Shown here: positions 12,197 to 23,089 of the stretch, one piece after another
How the letters are laid out: every line of letters begins with the position of its first letter
Numbering within the stretch: the stretch's first letter is position 1
Assembly (NCBI GenBank): GCA_023512835.1
Contig: CM042087.1
Coordinates: forward strand, 51,826,265-51,890,264
Source: Taxillus chinensis
Lineage: Eukaryota; Streptophyta; Magnoliopsida; Santalales; Loranthaceae
Length of the DNA stretch: 64,000 nt
Direction of reading: 5' to 3'
Position numbers and translations under genes: made by a program
The notes under the pieces: model-generated
What the model saw: only the letters and a program-made list of their open reading frames with translations
What the model was told of the DNA's origin: nothing
The model's database searches: none

Positions 12197-12688
12197 GCAT
12201 GCGACTGCGGCTAGGGCTGCCTTTTCTGAAAATACAAAATAAAACACAAAGAGACATGCTACACATGGGTAACACGGCCCAAAAAGCGCATTGACATCGC
12301 GTCAACAACACGTCGACCATGGTTGACCACCACGTCGAGCACCAATACTCCGGATCATTGGAAACATATTCCAAATCACCGATATTGCGGATCATTCCGG
12401 ATTAGTGATGCTACTGATTATTCCGGATCATTGAAGTTTGTCCGTACTAGTGGAAGGCTCGGATTCCTTACTCAATGCTAATGATCGCTCGGATTCCTTT
12501 GTACTAAGGATCGCTCGGATTTGACCTGATCGCATCGACCTTTTCCTCGTGTCGACTTCACCCTTTCGGCCATCCTCCTTGCTTGCCTCTTGGTGCACTC
12601 CAAAATATCATAAAATATACATGAAAAACTAAAATTTTAGCACTATAAGGCACCTTCCAACCTCTAACTCTCACGATTGGGACACTCA

Positions 12689-13023
12689 TCCTCACATCCA
12701 CCCACACTTAAAAGCTTTTTACCCTCAAAAGGCTACCCTGTGTCTCCCACAATTCAACCACAAGGACTAACACAAAACACATAATATATCCCTTCATACG
12801 AATACGGCATAGTAACTCATGGGATAACACAAGTATGCATAACACATACACAAAGCCAAAACACCAAACCTCATACTCCTCTACACCAACATGCCACAAT
12901 ACCAATACATGAGAACTCCTCCATACACATTTACCACAATACAAGGCACTATCTCAAACACACACAATCATAATTGCATAAAATACACATTTAGAAAACA
13001 TTTATTTCATATACACAACACAA
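12689..13023 (-). mobile_element. Element C: polypurine tract and 3' untranslated region
   Basis: Directly inside LTR C the plus strand reads TCCTCACATCCACCCACACT, that is a purine-rich tract on the minus strand, followed by a TTTTACCCTCAAAAG segment in the position of the T1 hairpin. The rest is non-coding up to the Athila insertion, whose target duplication CACAA ends at 13023. The segment continues at 24592. Confidence 0.55.
13019..13023. repeat. Target-site duplication CACAA, left side of Athila
   Basis: CACAA at 13019-13023 equals CACAA at 24587-24591, directly outside both Athila LTRs. A 5-bp duplication is normal for Ty3 integration. Confidence 0.85.
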
Positions 13024-14522
13024 TGGCAGACAGATTTTTAGCCTCTCTAAAAGAGCTAGCTAATGTCGTTAAATCTCTCTTCAAGATAATAAATTCCCTA
13101 AGTTTGCACTAAAAGAATAACAAGAAGCAAGGGGTCGAACCCACAGGATTAGCCTAGTTTTCTAGTTCTCAAATCAAAACACCCAATTACTCTTGTTCTA
13201 TAAAATGTCTTGGCAAAAAGTTTTCTTTTTTAAACTAAAGATCTAATTTTTATTTGGTTTTCTGAATAAACAAAGAAAGCAAAGTGATTTTAAGATTAAG
13301 ATTCAAGGATTAAAAGCATCTAGGGTCACAATTTCACCTCCCTATGTTAATTCTACTAGTTCATGATATTAGGGTTGTCCGATTGAAAACATGCTAAACA
13401 TAAGCCAAGGACAACAAATGGTCATTGAGGTCCTTTTAAGAGTTGTATGCCAGGAATGGTCATCTAAACACACAAACATGCAAAGCCAATAAATCATACT
13501 TGCAAAAGGATAATGATCACACCAATTACAAATAAGTTATGAATCTCAATCCGCCCTGGACTAGGACTAAAAATACCAAGGTGTACATCCAAAGATAGAA
13601 TTTAAGAACAGATTCATAAAACATGCAAAACTCAATCATCCAAACCCAAATATTCATAAACACAGCAAAACAACAAGGGGGCTACATTGCTCCCCTAGAT
13701 TAAAGAACTACTCACGCATGATTACAAGCAAACACAAAGCAGAAAAGCTCAACATCTTCTTCTAATCCACGCGCACAAGCAAAGCTTCAAATCCAGGCTC
13801 CAAAATCCGCGACGGCTGCGACGGTTGCTCTCCTAGGTCAAGGAGCAACCTCCAAGTTGTGGAGCCTCTCCCTCTCTCTAAAAACGTGTAGGGGGGTCTA
13901 GGGATGCATACCAGGAGGGCGTGGAGGCCGTATTTATAGAGTTTGGATGGGCTTTGAGGTGTGTACCCTAGCCCATTTATCAAAACGGCGTAGTTTCGAT
14001 AAGTAACACTCGAAACTTTAAAATCTCTATCTTCCATCCACAATTTGGACTTGGGCCTTCAGGAACAAATGATCAGCATGGAAAAACGATAGGATCGGTC
14101 CAAAAATATCTCTGCACGCCAATTTGCACGTGATATGGTGAATTCACGTGCAACTCCAAATCAGCTCAAACTTCTCCCCAAGCTTCCTTGCATCCTGTAG
14201 AGGCCTGAGAGGCAAAAATAGGCTTGCACGTGAAATGGGTGAATTCACGTGCAGCTCCAAATGCTCTGAAATTTCTGTGGTTGGTAGAGGACATCATTCT
14301 AAGAAACTTTTGTTCTTGCACGCCAATTGTTTGAGGCCATCTACTATGTCAAAAGTGAGCTCCAAAATCTGCCAAAACAGCTTAAAAGTGCATGTATTTG
14401 CAAATAGCATCTTCCTAGGGGTTAGAGTAAATATATATGATATATGAAGCAATAAGGCTCTAATCATGCTCTTAAACATCCTAAATAAACACTAGAATAA
14501 CGGCATAAAATGCACGTTATCA
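13024..14522 (-). repeat. Athila 3' LTR
   Basis: TG (13024) to CA (14522) on the plus strand; sense is minus, starting TGATAACGTGCATTTTATGC. Nearly identical to 23090-24586 with scattered substitutions and small indels. It contains a 22-bp palindrome (13979-14000), a TATA box (TATAAATA, minus, around 13931-13938), a GA tract (about 13865-13880) and the G-box-rich module (14110-14380). Confidence 0.93.
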
Positions 14523-14560
14523 AATACACCACACTTGAACCATTGCTTGTCCTCAAGCAA
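14523..14560 (-). promoter_or_regulatory. Athila polypurine tract and TCCT hairpin
   Basis: The minus strand reads CAAGTGTGGTGTATT (14537 to 14523) directly before the 3' LTR, the plus-strand priming region. Just beyond it, 14543-14560 forms a perfect 7-bp stem, TTGCTTG-TCCT-CAAGCAA. The same arrangement recurs at 15966-16005 and in element E. Confidence 0.7.
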
Positions 14561-15953
14561 AAACATACAAGCATGCAAAAATAAAATAAACACGCAGTCA
14601 AACGGAAGAAAAATAAAATAACAATCAAAGAGAATCATGGTTTCCTAAGCATGCAACTCTATCATGATGAAATGGGAATTTAAGCATCAAAATGAGTCGT
14701 AACTTAGTTCATTCATGTCCATATCCTTAGTCCAACAACCATGCAATATCACCACTTAAATTTCAGATATGAGCAAGCAATCCATGATAAAATAGCACTT
14801 AGTTTCCCTTTAAGTTCTTACCAAGGATAAGCGGCCTCACTCAAATATAATAATTCTCAAGCCCCAATACCTATCAATGAACAATGGATGGAAAACTCTA
14901 TCTCTACACTCGCCATCGCCTATTGATTAAGTACTTGCCAAGCAATCATGGGAGTTCCCTATTGTGCTCATCAAAGAAAACACACTCTCTATTCTACTTT
15001 ATTTGAACTCACACTCTAGTCTAAACTCAATAAACTCACACTCTAGTCTACTAACCGAATAAATAAAACATGAGCTAAAGAATTGAGCTCAACATTCTCA
15101 AAACAAAACACAATTCAGCCACCGTGGCTTCACAAATAAATAATCACACATAAACATCAAGCCATTGTGGCGTTTATTCGAATCCTTCTTTATCTTTTTT
15201 TTTCTCGTTTTTTTTTGTTTTACTCACATAACACATAAATAAGACTGATTTTTCTAATGCATACCCCTTGCCATTTTGCTACATAAGGAGAGACAGAAAT
15301 TCATTGATGTCTCACATCCCATTTCCCAATTAAGTGATGGCTTTTTCACATTCTATATCACGACCTTTTATATTTACAACACAACAAGCAAAAATTAGGA
15401 TACATAGGAAGTCAAAGTGACTTAAAGGTCTTGCACCCTAACTCCACACACCAAACATCGAGCACTAATAAGTAATCACATGCTTACTTGATTCCTACCA
15501 TTAAATAACCAATGTTAAATGCAGAGAGGAGTATCAGATCAAACTATTACCCAAAAACCATAAATGTCACTCAAGGGCTAAAAAGAAGTTTGTTCTCATT
15601 TTGCATTTCTTTTTCACTCAACTTTAAGGGTTACTTAGGTCTATCATAGCATTTCATGTTCCGCTAATATTCAAAACTTAGCTCCAAAAACATGGTGATA
15701 TCATTCAAAAGATAAAGACATGATTAAACCAATTCAGAGCACATTTTAACTACTTTAACACCCTTATCACAACATGATACTAATGTGGCATAAAAAATTA
15801 AATTTAAAGCCAAAATTGCATACTTAATATCCATGCCTCCACAAGCAAATCATTCAAGCAAACAACTCAAACAATCATGCAACTAAAAACAGTTTTTTTT
15901 TAAATAATTATAAATAAAACATGCAATCACAACATAAAAGACAAGCAAGTGGC
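14561..15953 (-). other. Athila 3' untranslated region between the two PPT-like sites
   Basis: About 1.4 kb without a supported reading frame, rich in A and in CAAGC/TCAAG words, with a T-run at 15180-15220. It lies between the extra frame and the 3' LTR. Nothing else is recognised. Confidence 0.6.
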
Positions 15954-17006
15954 TCAAGTCACTCCCCATACACCACACTTAAAATATGCTATGTCCTCAT
16001 GGCATAAAATAGGGAGTAGGAAAATACTTACCTCTCGGTTGGCAAGTCGTAATAGTAGATGACATTGGCCACTATTCGTCGCACTCTGAGCCACAAAGTC
16101 AACCGAAGTTTCGCCGCGCACTTCCCAAGTTTCCTTCCCTTGCAGAATAGCCATCATGTAGTAGCAAACAAAGATCCCACAGCTGAATTGGTCAGGCTGC
16201 TGAGGGATTTCCATTTCGTTGAGGTGAATAAGAGGGAGCTTATCCTGCAACAATCCTTCTTGTCTCATCGCATCCTTGATTCTTTTTATGAGCCCATGAA
16301 CAAGCCGTCTCTTCCTTCTGGTGAACCCTTCGCCTTGGCTTGGATCATAAAGCACCGCATGCCCCGCACTCAAATCCACACGCACCAAGACATAATGACG
16401 ATCAATGTGCACAGGGATCAACACCTCGTGCATACCATGCCAAGGACGGTGCCCTTCATTCGCCCATTTATACCCGGCGCCACACACTTTTAGTCAAAGG
16501 TTGCTCATATAGCTCGCACAAGATAATAGAGGTATCGGGGACGGTGGGTAATTATGAGGTTCAGCCTCCACAACAAAACGCATAGTCCTACAAAACAAGT
16601 CCACCTCATCCGAATATAGATATTTATCGCCTAAAATCCTTTGAAGGACAAACGAGGTGAAGAGGTCCATGTCCCTTGCAAATCGAGCCCTTAACACCTG
16701 AGAATTAATGAAGTCTTCAAATCTTTGCTTGACTTTCGAGATGATAAAGGCTGGATTAATGATTAAATATACGCGTGCGAAGGAAGGATGCTCCAATTGG
16801 CTTGATACACGTGCCCCTAAATTTTCGAGTGTTTCGACCAAAATAGCCCTTGCACGTGAATTGGTTGAACCGGCGTGCAGGTCGAATCGTCCCAAACTTT
16901 GGTGGTGGGTCCTCCTTGAGCCGGCAAGCAATAGTCCCTTCGCACGTGAATTGGTTGAAGCTTCTAGGAGGGCTAAAATCGGTATGTTGCATTTTTTGGC
17001 CTCCAT
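15954..17006 (-). pseudogene. Ulp1/C48-like cysteine protease frame carried by Athila (one in-frame stop)
   Basis: One minus-strand frame runs from ATG at 17006 to TGA at 15954-15956, interrupted by a single TGA at 16494-16496. Before the break, DEVDLFCRTMRF (about 16570-16605) resembles the entry helix of Ulp1 domains. After it come LIPVHIDRHYVLVRVDL with the candidate catalytic His at 16395-16397, VLYDPSQG with Asp at 16344-16346, and PQQPDQFSCGIFVCYYMM with the oxyanion Gln and the nucleophile Cys at 16179-16181. Order, spacing and local context fit the C48 (SUMO-protease) family. The N-terminal 90 or so residues are translated from the G-box-rich repeat and may not be ancestral. It sits downstream of integrase, in the env-like position. 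Whether the copy was active cannot be told, and no transcript signal is visible. Confidence 0.68.
15966..16005 (-). promoter_or_regulatory. Internal PPT-like tract with TCCT hairpin
   Basis: CCATACACCACACTT (15966-15980) nearly repeats the 3' polypurine tract, and 15986-16005 folds as ATGCTATG-TCCT-CATGGCAT, 8 bp with one G-U pair. It overlaps the C-terminal codons of the Ulp1-like frame, 1.44 kb inside the 3' LTR. Confidence 0.6.
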
Positions 17007-17190
17007 ATGACACTAACTAGCAATTCGCGTGCAAGAGTAAACGTGATTCACATGGTCTTCATCTACCATTCCAGAAAGTTACGACTCAAAAGGAGTTGCA
17101 CATGAATTGGGCAATTCACGTTCAGGCCCAAACTGGCCCAAATTTCTCCACCGAGTTGCTTATGCATTATGGACCATCTTTAAGTCTTGC
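16840..17190. repeat. G-box-rich module inside the Athila interior
   Basis: Words TTGCACGTGAATTGGTTGA (16848 and 16938 areas), CGTGCAGG, and TGAATTGGGCAATTCACGTT (17102-17121) repeat in both orientations. The same vocabulary fills the LTRs at 14110-14380, 24180-24430 and 59220-59480. Part of it is translated as the start of the Ulp1-like frame. Confidence 0.65.
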
Positions 17191-17483
17191 ACGTGAATTG
17201 TTTGAGCCCATCTTCAAGCACTTTTGGGCTTCACTTGCTCCTTGCTCCTTGATTTTGACTTTAAAAACCATTCCACAAGTTCAGGACCTAATAATTTGCT
17301 CATCCTGCAAATGGTTAGTTAAGAAAGAAGCAACGTCTCCTGCACAATGGTTAGCTTGCAAACAAATTTATTGAATAAAATAAATAAAAGAAAATAACAT
17401 AAAATAAAACATAGCAATAAATATTGGGTTGCCTCCCAACCAGGTGCTTTATTTAAAGTCTGTAGCTAGACTTTCGGTTATGA
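17191..17483 (-). other. Athila spacer between integrase and the extra frame
   Basis: No supported reading frame. The segment TTGGGTTGCCTCCCAACCAG (17424-17443) with GTGCTTTATTTAAAGTC just after is a stretch commonly found after integrase in Athila relatives. Confidence 0.5.
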
Positions 17484-18859
17484 TCATGCAATGGTGAAAG
17501 AGAGGGAATCAACTATCTCCCCTCGAGTTGAATCAAAGTATGGTTTCGATCTGTTGCCATTCACCCAAAATTTCTTGCCATCTACGACTTTGAGCTCAAA
17601 GCTCCCATATGGCTTCTTATCAACTATCACAAAAGGTCCCATCCACTTGGACCTTAATTTTCTAGGAAATAACCTCAACCTTGTGTTAAATAGAAGAACT
17701 TTCTGTCCTAAGGTTAAAGGTTCATTGTTAAGTTGCCTATCATGCCGTTTCTTAGTTCTTTCTTTGTAAAATTTAGCACTATCATAGGCATCCAGCCTAA
17801 GCTCATCTAACTCAATTAATTGAGTCATCCTAAGCTCCTTGATCTCTTGTGGGTTAAAATTTAACTTCTTCAAGGCCCAATGAGCCTTGTGTTCTAGTTC
17901 CATAGGCAAGTGACATGCCTTACCATATAGAATACGGTAAGGTGACATCCCAATGGGAGTTTTGTAAGCTGTCCTATATGCCCATAAGGCTTCATCAAGC
18001 CTTTGAGACCAATCTTTCCTATTGGCTCCAATAATTTTCTCTAAAATGGCCTTAATCTCCCTGTTGGACACTTCGCTTGTCCATTAGCTTGTGGGTGGTA
18101 AGCTAAAGACTTCCTATGAGTGACACCATACTTGTTCAATAATTTGTCAAACAATTTGTTGCGAAGTGACTACCCTCATCATCGATTATAGCCCTTGGTG
18201 TCCCAAAACGGCTAAAGATGTTTCTAGTAAGGAAATGAGTCACAACCCTAGCATCATTCACTCTAGTAGGAATAGCTTCTACCCACTTAGACACATAATC
18301 CACAACAAGCAAAATGTATGAATACCCATCGAATTGGGGAATGGCCCCATGAAGCCAATGCCCCAAATGTCAAAAATTTCAACTGGAAGGATTTCAATTA
18401 AGGGCATCTCATTTTTCCTAGACAGACCACCTACCCTTTGACATCATCACACTTTTTGATGTAGACATAGGTGTCTTTCACCATGTGAGGCCAATAGAAG
18501 CCACATTGCATGATTTTAGCCACAGTTCTTTGCACCCCAAAGTGGCCCCCCATAATGTGATGCATGACAATGATGTATTATGTCATCTACCTCCTCCTCA
18601 AGGACACACTCTCTAATGATTTGGTCGAACACCTCCTATAAAGAATTGGGTCTTCCCAAATGAATTTCTTAGCATCCACTAACAATTTCTTTCTCTGGTG
18701 GTAGTCTAACTGCTTGGGTATGAACCCGGTGGCTAAATAATTTGCTATGTCGGCAAACCAAGGAAAATGATGCACCTCAAACAACTTCTCATCAGGAAAG
18801 TCATCTACAATGGGTAGAGACTTACGTGCATTCTCCACACGGGAGAGGTGATCAGCCAC
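17484..18859 (-). pseudogene. Athila integrase
   Basis: The C-terminal part is one open frame (18071-17484): [53 protein letters not shown] and a GPFVIV motif near the end. The catalytic core is at 18366-18136 ([20 protein letters not shown], then FSRFGTPRAIIDDEGSHF), giving two of the DDE acids; the third (E of the NREIK segment) is retained. The N-terminal linker at 18859-18587 ([13 protein letters not shown], then the WEDPILYRRC segment) leads to the zinc-binding region, which is interrupted. It would insert element cDNA into the genome. Frameshifts near 18100 and 18370-18590 disable it. Confidence 0.85.
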
Positions 18860-19400
18860 GAATTTAGGGCTCCCTTTGTGTCTCTAATTTCAAGGTCAAA
18901 TTCCTGTAAGAGGAGAACCCATCTAATCAAGCGTGGCTTAGCTTCTTTTTTAGCAAACAAATATTTCAATGCAGGCATGATCAGTATAAACAATGACTTT
19001 AGACCCCAAAAGGTAGGGTCTAAACTTGTTGCGACCATAAACCATGGCTAACAACTCTTTCTCGGTGGTGGTATAGTTCCGTTGAGCATCATCTAAGGTC
19101 TTACTAGCATAGTAAATGACCCTAAACACCTTTTCTCGCCTTTGCCCTAAGACTACCCCCACCGCATAATCACTCGCATCACACATTAGCTCAAAAGGTT
19201 GAGCCCGGTCAGGTGTGACTATAACAAGTGCGATGACTAACTTACCCTTGAGGATGTTGAAAGCTTCTAAGCAATCTGCGTTAAACTCAAAGCTTGTGTC
19301 TTTTTCTAACAACCTACTCATGGGTTTTGCAATTTTTGAGAAGTCCTTAATGAATCTCCTATAAAAGCCAGCATGGCCAAGGAAACTTCTCACTCCTTTT
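18860..19400 (-). pseudogene. Athila RNase H
   Basis: Frame 19393-18950 reads VRSFLGHAGFYRRFIKDFSK (connection), then FELMCDASDYAVGVVLGQRR, VIYYASKTLDDAQRNYTTTE and VIVYTDHA, the D, E and D residues of the Ty3 RNase H active site. A frameshift near 18950 separates the last piece, after which [19 protein letters not shown] sequence leads to integrase. Confidence 0.85.
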
Positions 19401-20278
19401 TCATTAGTTGGAGGTGGCGAGTCTCAATAGTGGAGATTTTTGCCTTGTTTACCTCCAAACCATGTGCGGACACCTTGTGCCCTAGAACTATCCCCTCGGT
19501 TACCATGAAATGGCATTTCTCCCAATTTAGGACCAGTTCCTTCTCCTCACATCTCTCTAAGACCACATCTAGATTTTTCAAGCACCTGTTGGTAGGAGGA
19601 ACCAAACACCGAGAAGTCATCCATGAAGACCTCCATGATCTCCTCAACCAAACCCCTGAAAAATGGCCATCATACACCTTTGGAAGGTGGCAGGGGCATT
19701 ACAAAGCCCAAATGGCATTCTCCTAAATGCAAAAGTGCCAAAAGGGAACGTGAAGGTGGTCTTTTCTTGGTCATCGGGCTTAACCATGATCTGATTATAC
19801 CGGAATAGCCATCTAAAAAGCAGTAGTGACTATAACCACTAACTTGTCCAACATTTGGTCAATGAAAGGAAGAGGAAAATGATCCTTCCTAGTAGCCTTG
19901 TTCATCTTTCTATAGTCAAAACACACTCCCCACCCCGTCACGGTGCGAGATGGGATCAATTCATTTTTCTCATTCTTAATCACGGTCATGCCCCCCTTTC
20001 TTGGGCACAACATGCAATGGACTCACCCACTCACTATCGGAGATAGCATAAATTATACCCGCATTTTTCCATTTTAAAATTTCTTTTCTAACAACTTCTT
20101 TCATGGCAGGGTTTAATCTTCTTTGTCTTTCAACAATGGGTTTAAAATCATCATTCATCAAAATTTTATGCATGCAAATCCCTGGACTAATACCCCTAAG
20201 GTCTTCAATGTTCCATCCTAGGGCCTTTTTGTGTTTCCTAAGGACTTCTAGCAATTGAGTACACTCCACATCATTCAA
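19390..20278 (-). pseudogene. Athila reverse transcriptase
   Basis: The start (20278) has HKKALGWNIEDLRGISPGIC and VERQRRLNPAMKEVVRKEIL, then GIIYAISDSEWVSPLHVVPK. CFDYRKMNKATRKDHFPLPF follows after a shift near 19980. The catalytic FMDDFSVFG is readable at about 19605-19626, and then CEEKELVLNWEKCHFMVTEG to KVSAHGLEVNKAKI. All main motifs exist but in three frames, with a TAG/TGA cluster near 19740-19815, so the protein cannot be made from this copy. Confidence 0.88.
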
Positions 20279-20529
20279 ATTAGAAGCAACAATGACAGGT
20301 AATTGATTTGTAGAGTCTGGATATTCGTACCTTAGGTGTCCAGGCAGCTCCTTCAGTCTGGAGCTAGAGGCACGTCATCTTCTTTCTCCTCCTCGGCTTG
20401 CTCCAAAGAGTTTGTAGTTTGCTCATCTTCCTCAGCTGTCAAGTACATCTTTTCATCTTGTTGAGCTTCTATGAGTGAAGGGCTCCATTATTGGTGGTGG
20501 TAATTTCTTCTGCTAAGTAGTCTTCCACC

Positions 20530-21150
20530 AATTCCTCAAGGTCTTCAACCCAAAGGCAGTCCTCCTCCTCTTGACCTTGCAAAGCCTTCCCCATGTGGAA
20601 GACTAAGGTCTCCTCATTAATTCTCGAGTTAGCTGCCCTTGAGCAACATCAATCAATGCACAACTAGTTTTGAGAAACGGTCTTCCAAGGAGTAGCTGAA
20701 CTCCTCTATCTTCTTCCATCTCCAAAACTACAAAGTCCGCTGGAAATATGAAGGAGCCCACTTTGACTAACACGTCTTCAATTATCCCTTCAGGCCTTCC
20801 AGGAGACCGGTCAAGAACCGCAAAGATATGGAAGTGGGCTTCATGCCCTTAAGCCCAAGCCGCTTGTACAAAGCAAAGGAGATCAAATTGATGCTGGCCC
20901 CTAAATCACATAGGGGCTCGCTGCTGCGGTGCATTGCCAATCACACATGGGAGATTAAAACCGCCCGGATCTTTATGCTTGATGGGCAAACTCGTTGAAC
21001 AACACTGCTCACCTCGTTGGATCGCCACCGTCTCATGATCCTCATATTTCCTCTTCTTTGTCACAAAATCTTTGATGTATTTTTCGTACCTAGGCATCTG
21101 CTCCAAGATTTCCACAAATGGAATGTTAATTTCAAGCTTCTTGAACAAAC
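20530..21150 (-). pseudogene. Athila aspartic protease
   Basis: KKLEINIPFVEILEQMPRYE and KDPGGFNLPCVIGN are followed, in another frame, by EPLCDLGASINLI (about 20895-20935), the D-L-G-A active site usual for Athila, and then IIEDVLVKVGSFIFPADFVV and LLLGRPFLKTSCALID. This would cut the Gag-Pol precursor. One frameshift lies between the flap region and the active site. Confidence 0.85.
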
Positions 21151-22830
21151 TCGAAAGCGCTCATACTCTTCTTCAACCCTCTTGGTTCCTCGGCCCGCCG
21201 AGGAAATGGCATGGTAGGCCTGAGCTCTTGCCTTGGTTCTTCACTATTTTGTCTTGACTCATGCCTGGTCCTTCTTTTCTTGCACTCTTTCTTCACTTTA
21301 TCTGATTTTCCTTGGTCATCAGCTTCCAAGGGTCTGCTCTGTTCTTCTGGATTTGCCTTCTTCTTAGGCTCTTCAGCTTCTTTCAGTGCCTTCCTGCTTC
21401 TTAGAGTGATAGCCTTGCAACTCTCCTTGGGGTTCACTTCAGTGTCACTTGGAAAAGATTTAGCTAAGACTCCTTGATTTACGTTCTGGGCCAAACTCAC
21501 AAGCAACTTTTCTGTATTCTTCATTGAAGATTCTATGGTGACTACCCTTTCCTCCAAATTATCCTCTCTTTTGGTTGGCTCATCCACATTCTGATATACC
21601 CTTCCTCTTTGCTGTTGAGGCTGAGGCCGTTTTCGCTCGAATCCTGGAGGTGGGTGTAAATAATTATCCGTAGCATATGGATTCTGGCTTCATCCCCGGG
21701 GGCACATATTTGTCTTGAAATGAGGTATCTCCCCCTCGGTTCTGGTTTCTCCGAAATGGTTGAGATTGCTCGCCGATTCTGGTTGTACCCTTGTTGTTGT
21801 TGTTGAGGATAAAATTGTTGTTTCTGGTACAAGCCCTTTCCTCCAACATAATTTGCTTCTTCACTCCACTCCAGCCTTGTTCAGCCATCTGGTAAAGCTT
21901 GTTGTGATCCTTCAACTTTAAGAGCCAATACTTCCATGCCTTTCACTAAAGCTTGAATCTGTGCTTGCATATCATTGGAAGAATTATCAATCGAAGCTAT
22001 CTTCTCCCTTGGCTTTGAAGTACGCACATTAGACCACCGCCAATCAGCTAATGACAGCCTCTCCAAGAGCTCACTCTTGCGTCAGGCTCTAGATTCATCA
22101 AGCATCCTCCAGCAGTTGCATTCACCTTGTCTTGTGAGTGGGACCGAAGACTTGTGTAGAAAGATTCAATTTGAATCCACCGGGGTCTTCCATGATCAGG
22201 GCATCTTCTCACTAAGTCTTTGAAACGCTCCCAAGCTTCATGAAGAGTCTCCATCTCATCTTGCCTGAATCTGCTAATCTCCCCTCTGAGCTGGATCACC
22301 TTGGAAGGAGGGAAATACTTTGACATGAACTTGGTCTGCATCTCCTCCCAAGTGTTGATTGAACCTGCTAGCAGACTGTTGAACCAGCCAAGAGCTCTAT
22401 CCCTTAAAGAGAAAGGGAAAAGCCTTAGCTTTATTGCCTCCTCCGATACATTGTTAATCTTTATGATGTCGCACATCTGGTAGAACCTCATCAAATGCTG
22501 GTGTGGATCATCCACGGCTGTTCCTCCAAACGCGTTGTTGCTCACCATGTTGATCAACGCCGGCTTGACTCAAAGCTATTTGCTTGGACTCTTGTCCGCC
22601 GGATCCCGAATATTGGTCCGACATCATTGGCCTCGCATAGTCTAAGAAGGTTCTGGGCATAAACCTATTACCCTCTTCTTTTGGATATTGGCCATTGTAA
22701 TTGGCCCCTCCTTGCGGTGCACCACCATCAGGTCCGAGATCCGCCATCAGGTCGCCTACGGATTGCTCCAAGCCTTGCAATGCTTCTTCACCTCACATCT
22801 TGCTTCCCTAGCCGCTTCTACGCCGAGCTC
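21151..22830 (-). pseudogene. Athila gag
   Basis: The capsid-like core (22557-22048) reads DDPHQHLMRFYQMCDIIKIN, LFPFSLRDRALGWFNSL and TWEEMQTKFMSKYFPPSK, the retrotransposon gag domain of Athila. The N-terminal part lies in a shifted frame (22780-22508), and the C-terminal low-complexity part (Gln/Asn-rich at 21832-21664; Lys/Glu-rich at 21587-21132) leads into the protease. The start near 22780 is the first Met of the N-terminal frame and is uncertain. At least three frame breaks occur. Confidence 0.8.
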
Positions 22831-23069
22831 TAAACAACCTTTCAGGTTCCCGATTAAATTGTATATCCTCCTCTCTTTGCATGCACAACTAGGAATCCTT
22901 GATGTATGTTCTGTAAAACAACAAGAACACACCCAGCGAGCTCCGAACAATGCAAAATAAACAAATAAAGAACACAAAATAACAGAAAATAAAAGACAAA
23001 ATAAACACCAAGATCGGAATTCAAACAATTTCACTCAATATTGATTTTAAAAACTAGTTAACCGTTGAA
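22831..23069 (-). other. Athila 5' leader
   Basis: Non-coding stretch between the primer-binding site and gag; A-rich on the plus strand. No other signal was seen. Confidence 0.55.
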
Positions 23070-23086
23070 TCCCCGTAACGGCGCCA
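23070..23086 (-). promoter_or_regulatory. Athila primer-binding site, tRNA-Asp type
   Basis: The minus strand reads TGGCGCCGTTACGGGGA, complementary to the 3' end of plant tRNA-Asp with one or two mismatches, four bases inside the 5' LTR. It fixes the element orientation as minus. Confidence 0.88.
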
Positions 23087-23089
23087 ATT

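Larger units (their letters stand above)
11120..12688 (-). repeat. LTR of old Tekay-like element C (3' LTR)
   Basis: Starts TGTCACGCTCCGAATTTC and ends GATTGGGACACTCA, followed by the flipped polypurine tract. The start resembles LTRs G and H and the end occupies the place of GGGTCCTTACA in T1 and H. Contains a 44-bp minisatellite (11626-11795) and a CT tract (12156-12196; GA on the sense strand). Orientation is minus, so this is the 3' LTR. Its partner may be G or may lie outside the window. Confidence 0.65.

Noticed and set aside
16059..16585. Plus-strand frames opposite the Ulp1-like frame
   Set aside because: They are shadows of the minus-strand frame, whose translation carries the recognisable catalytic motifs.
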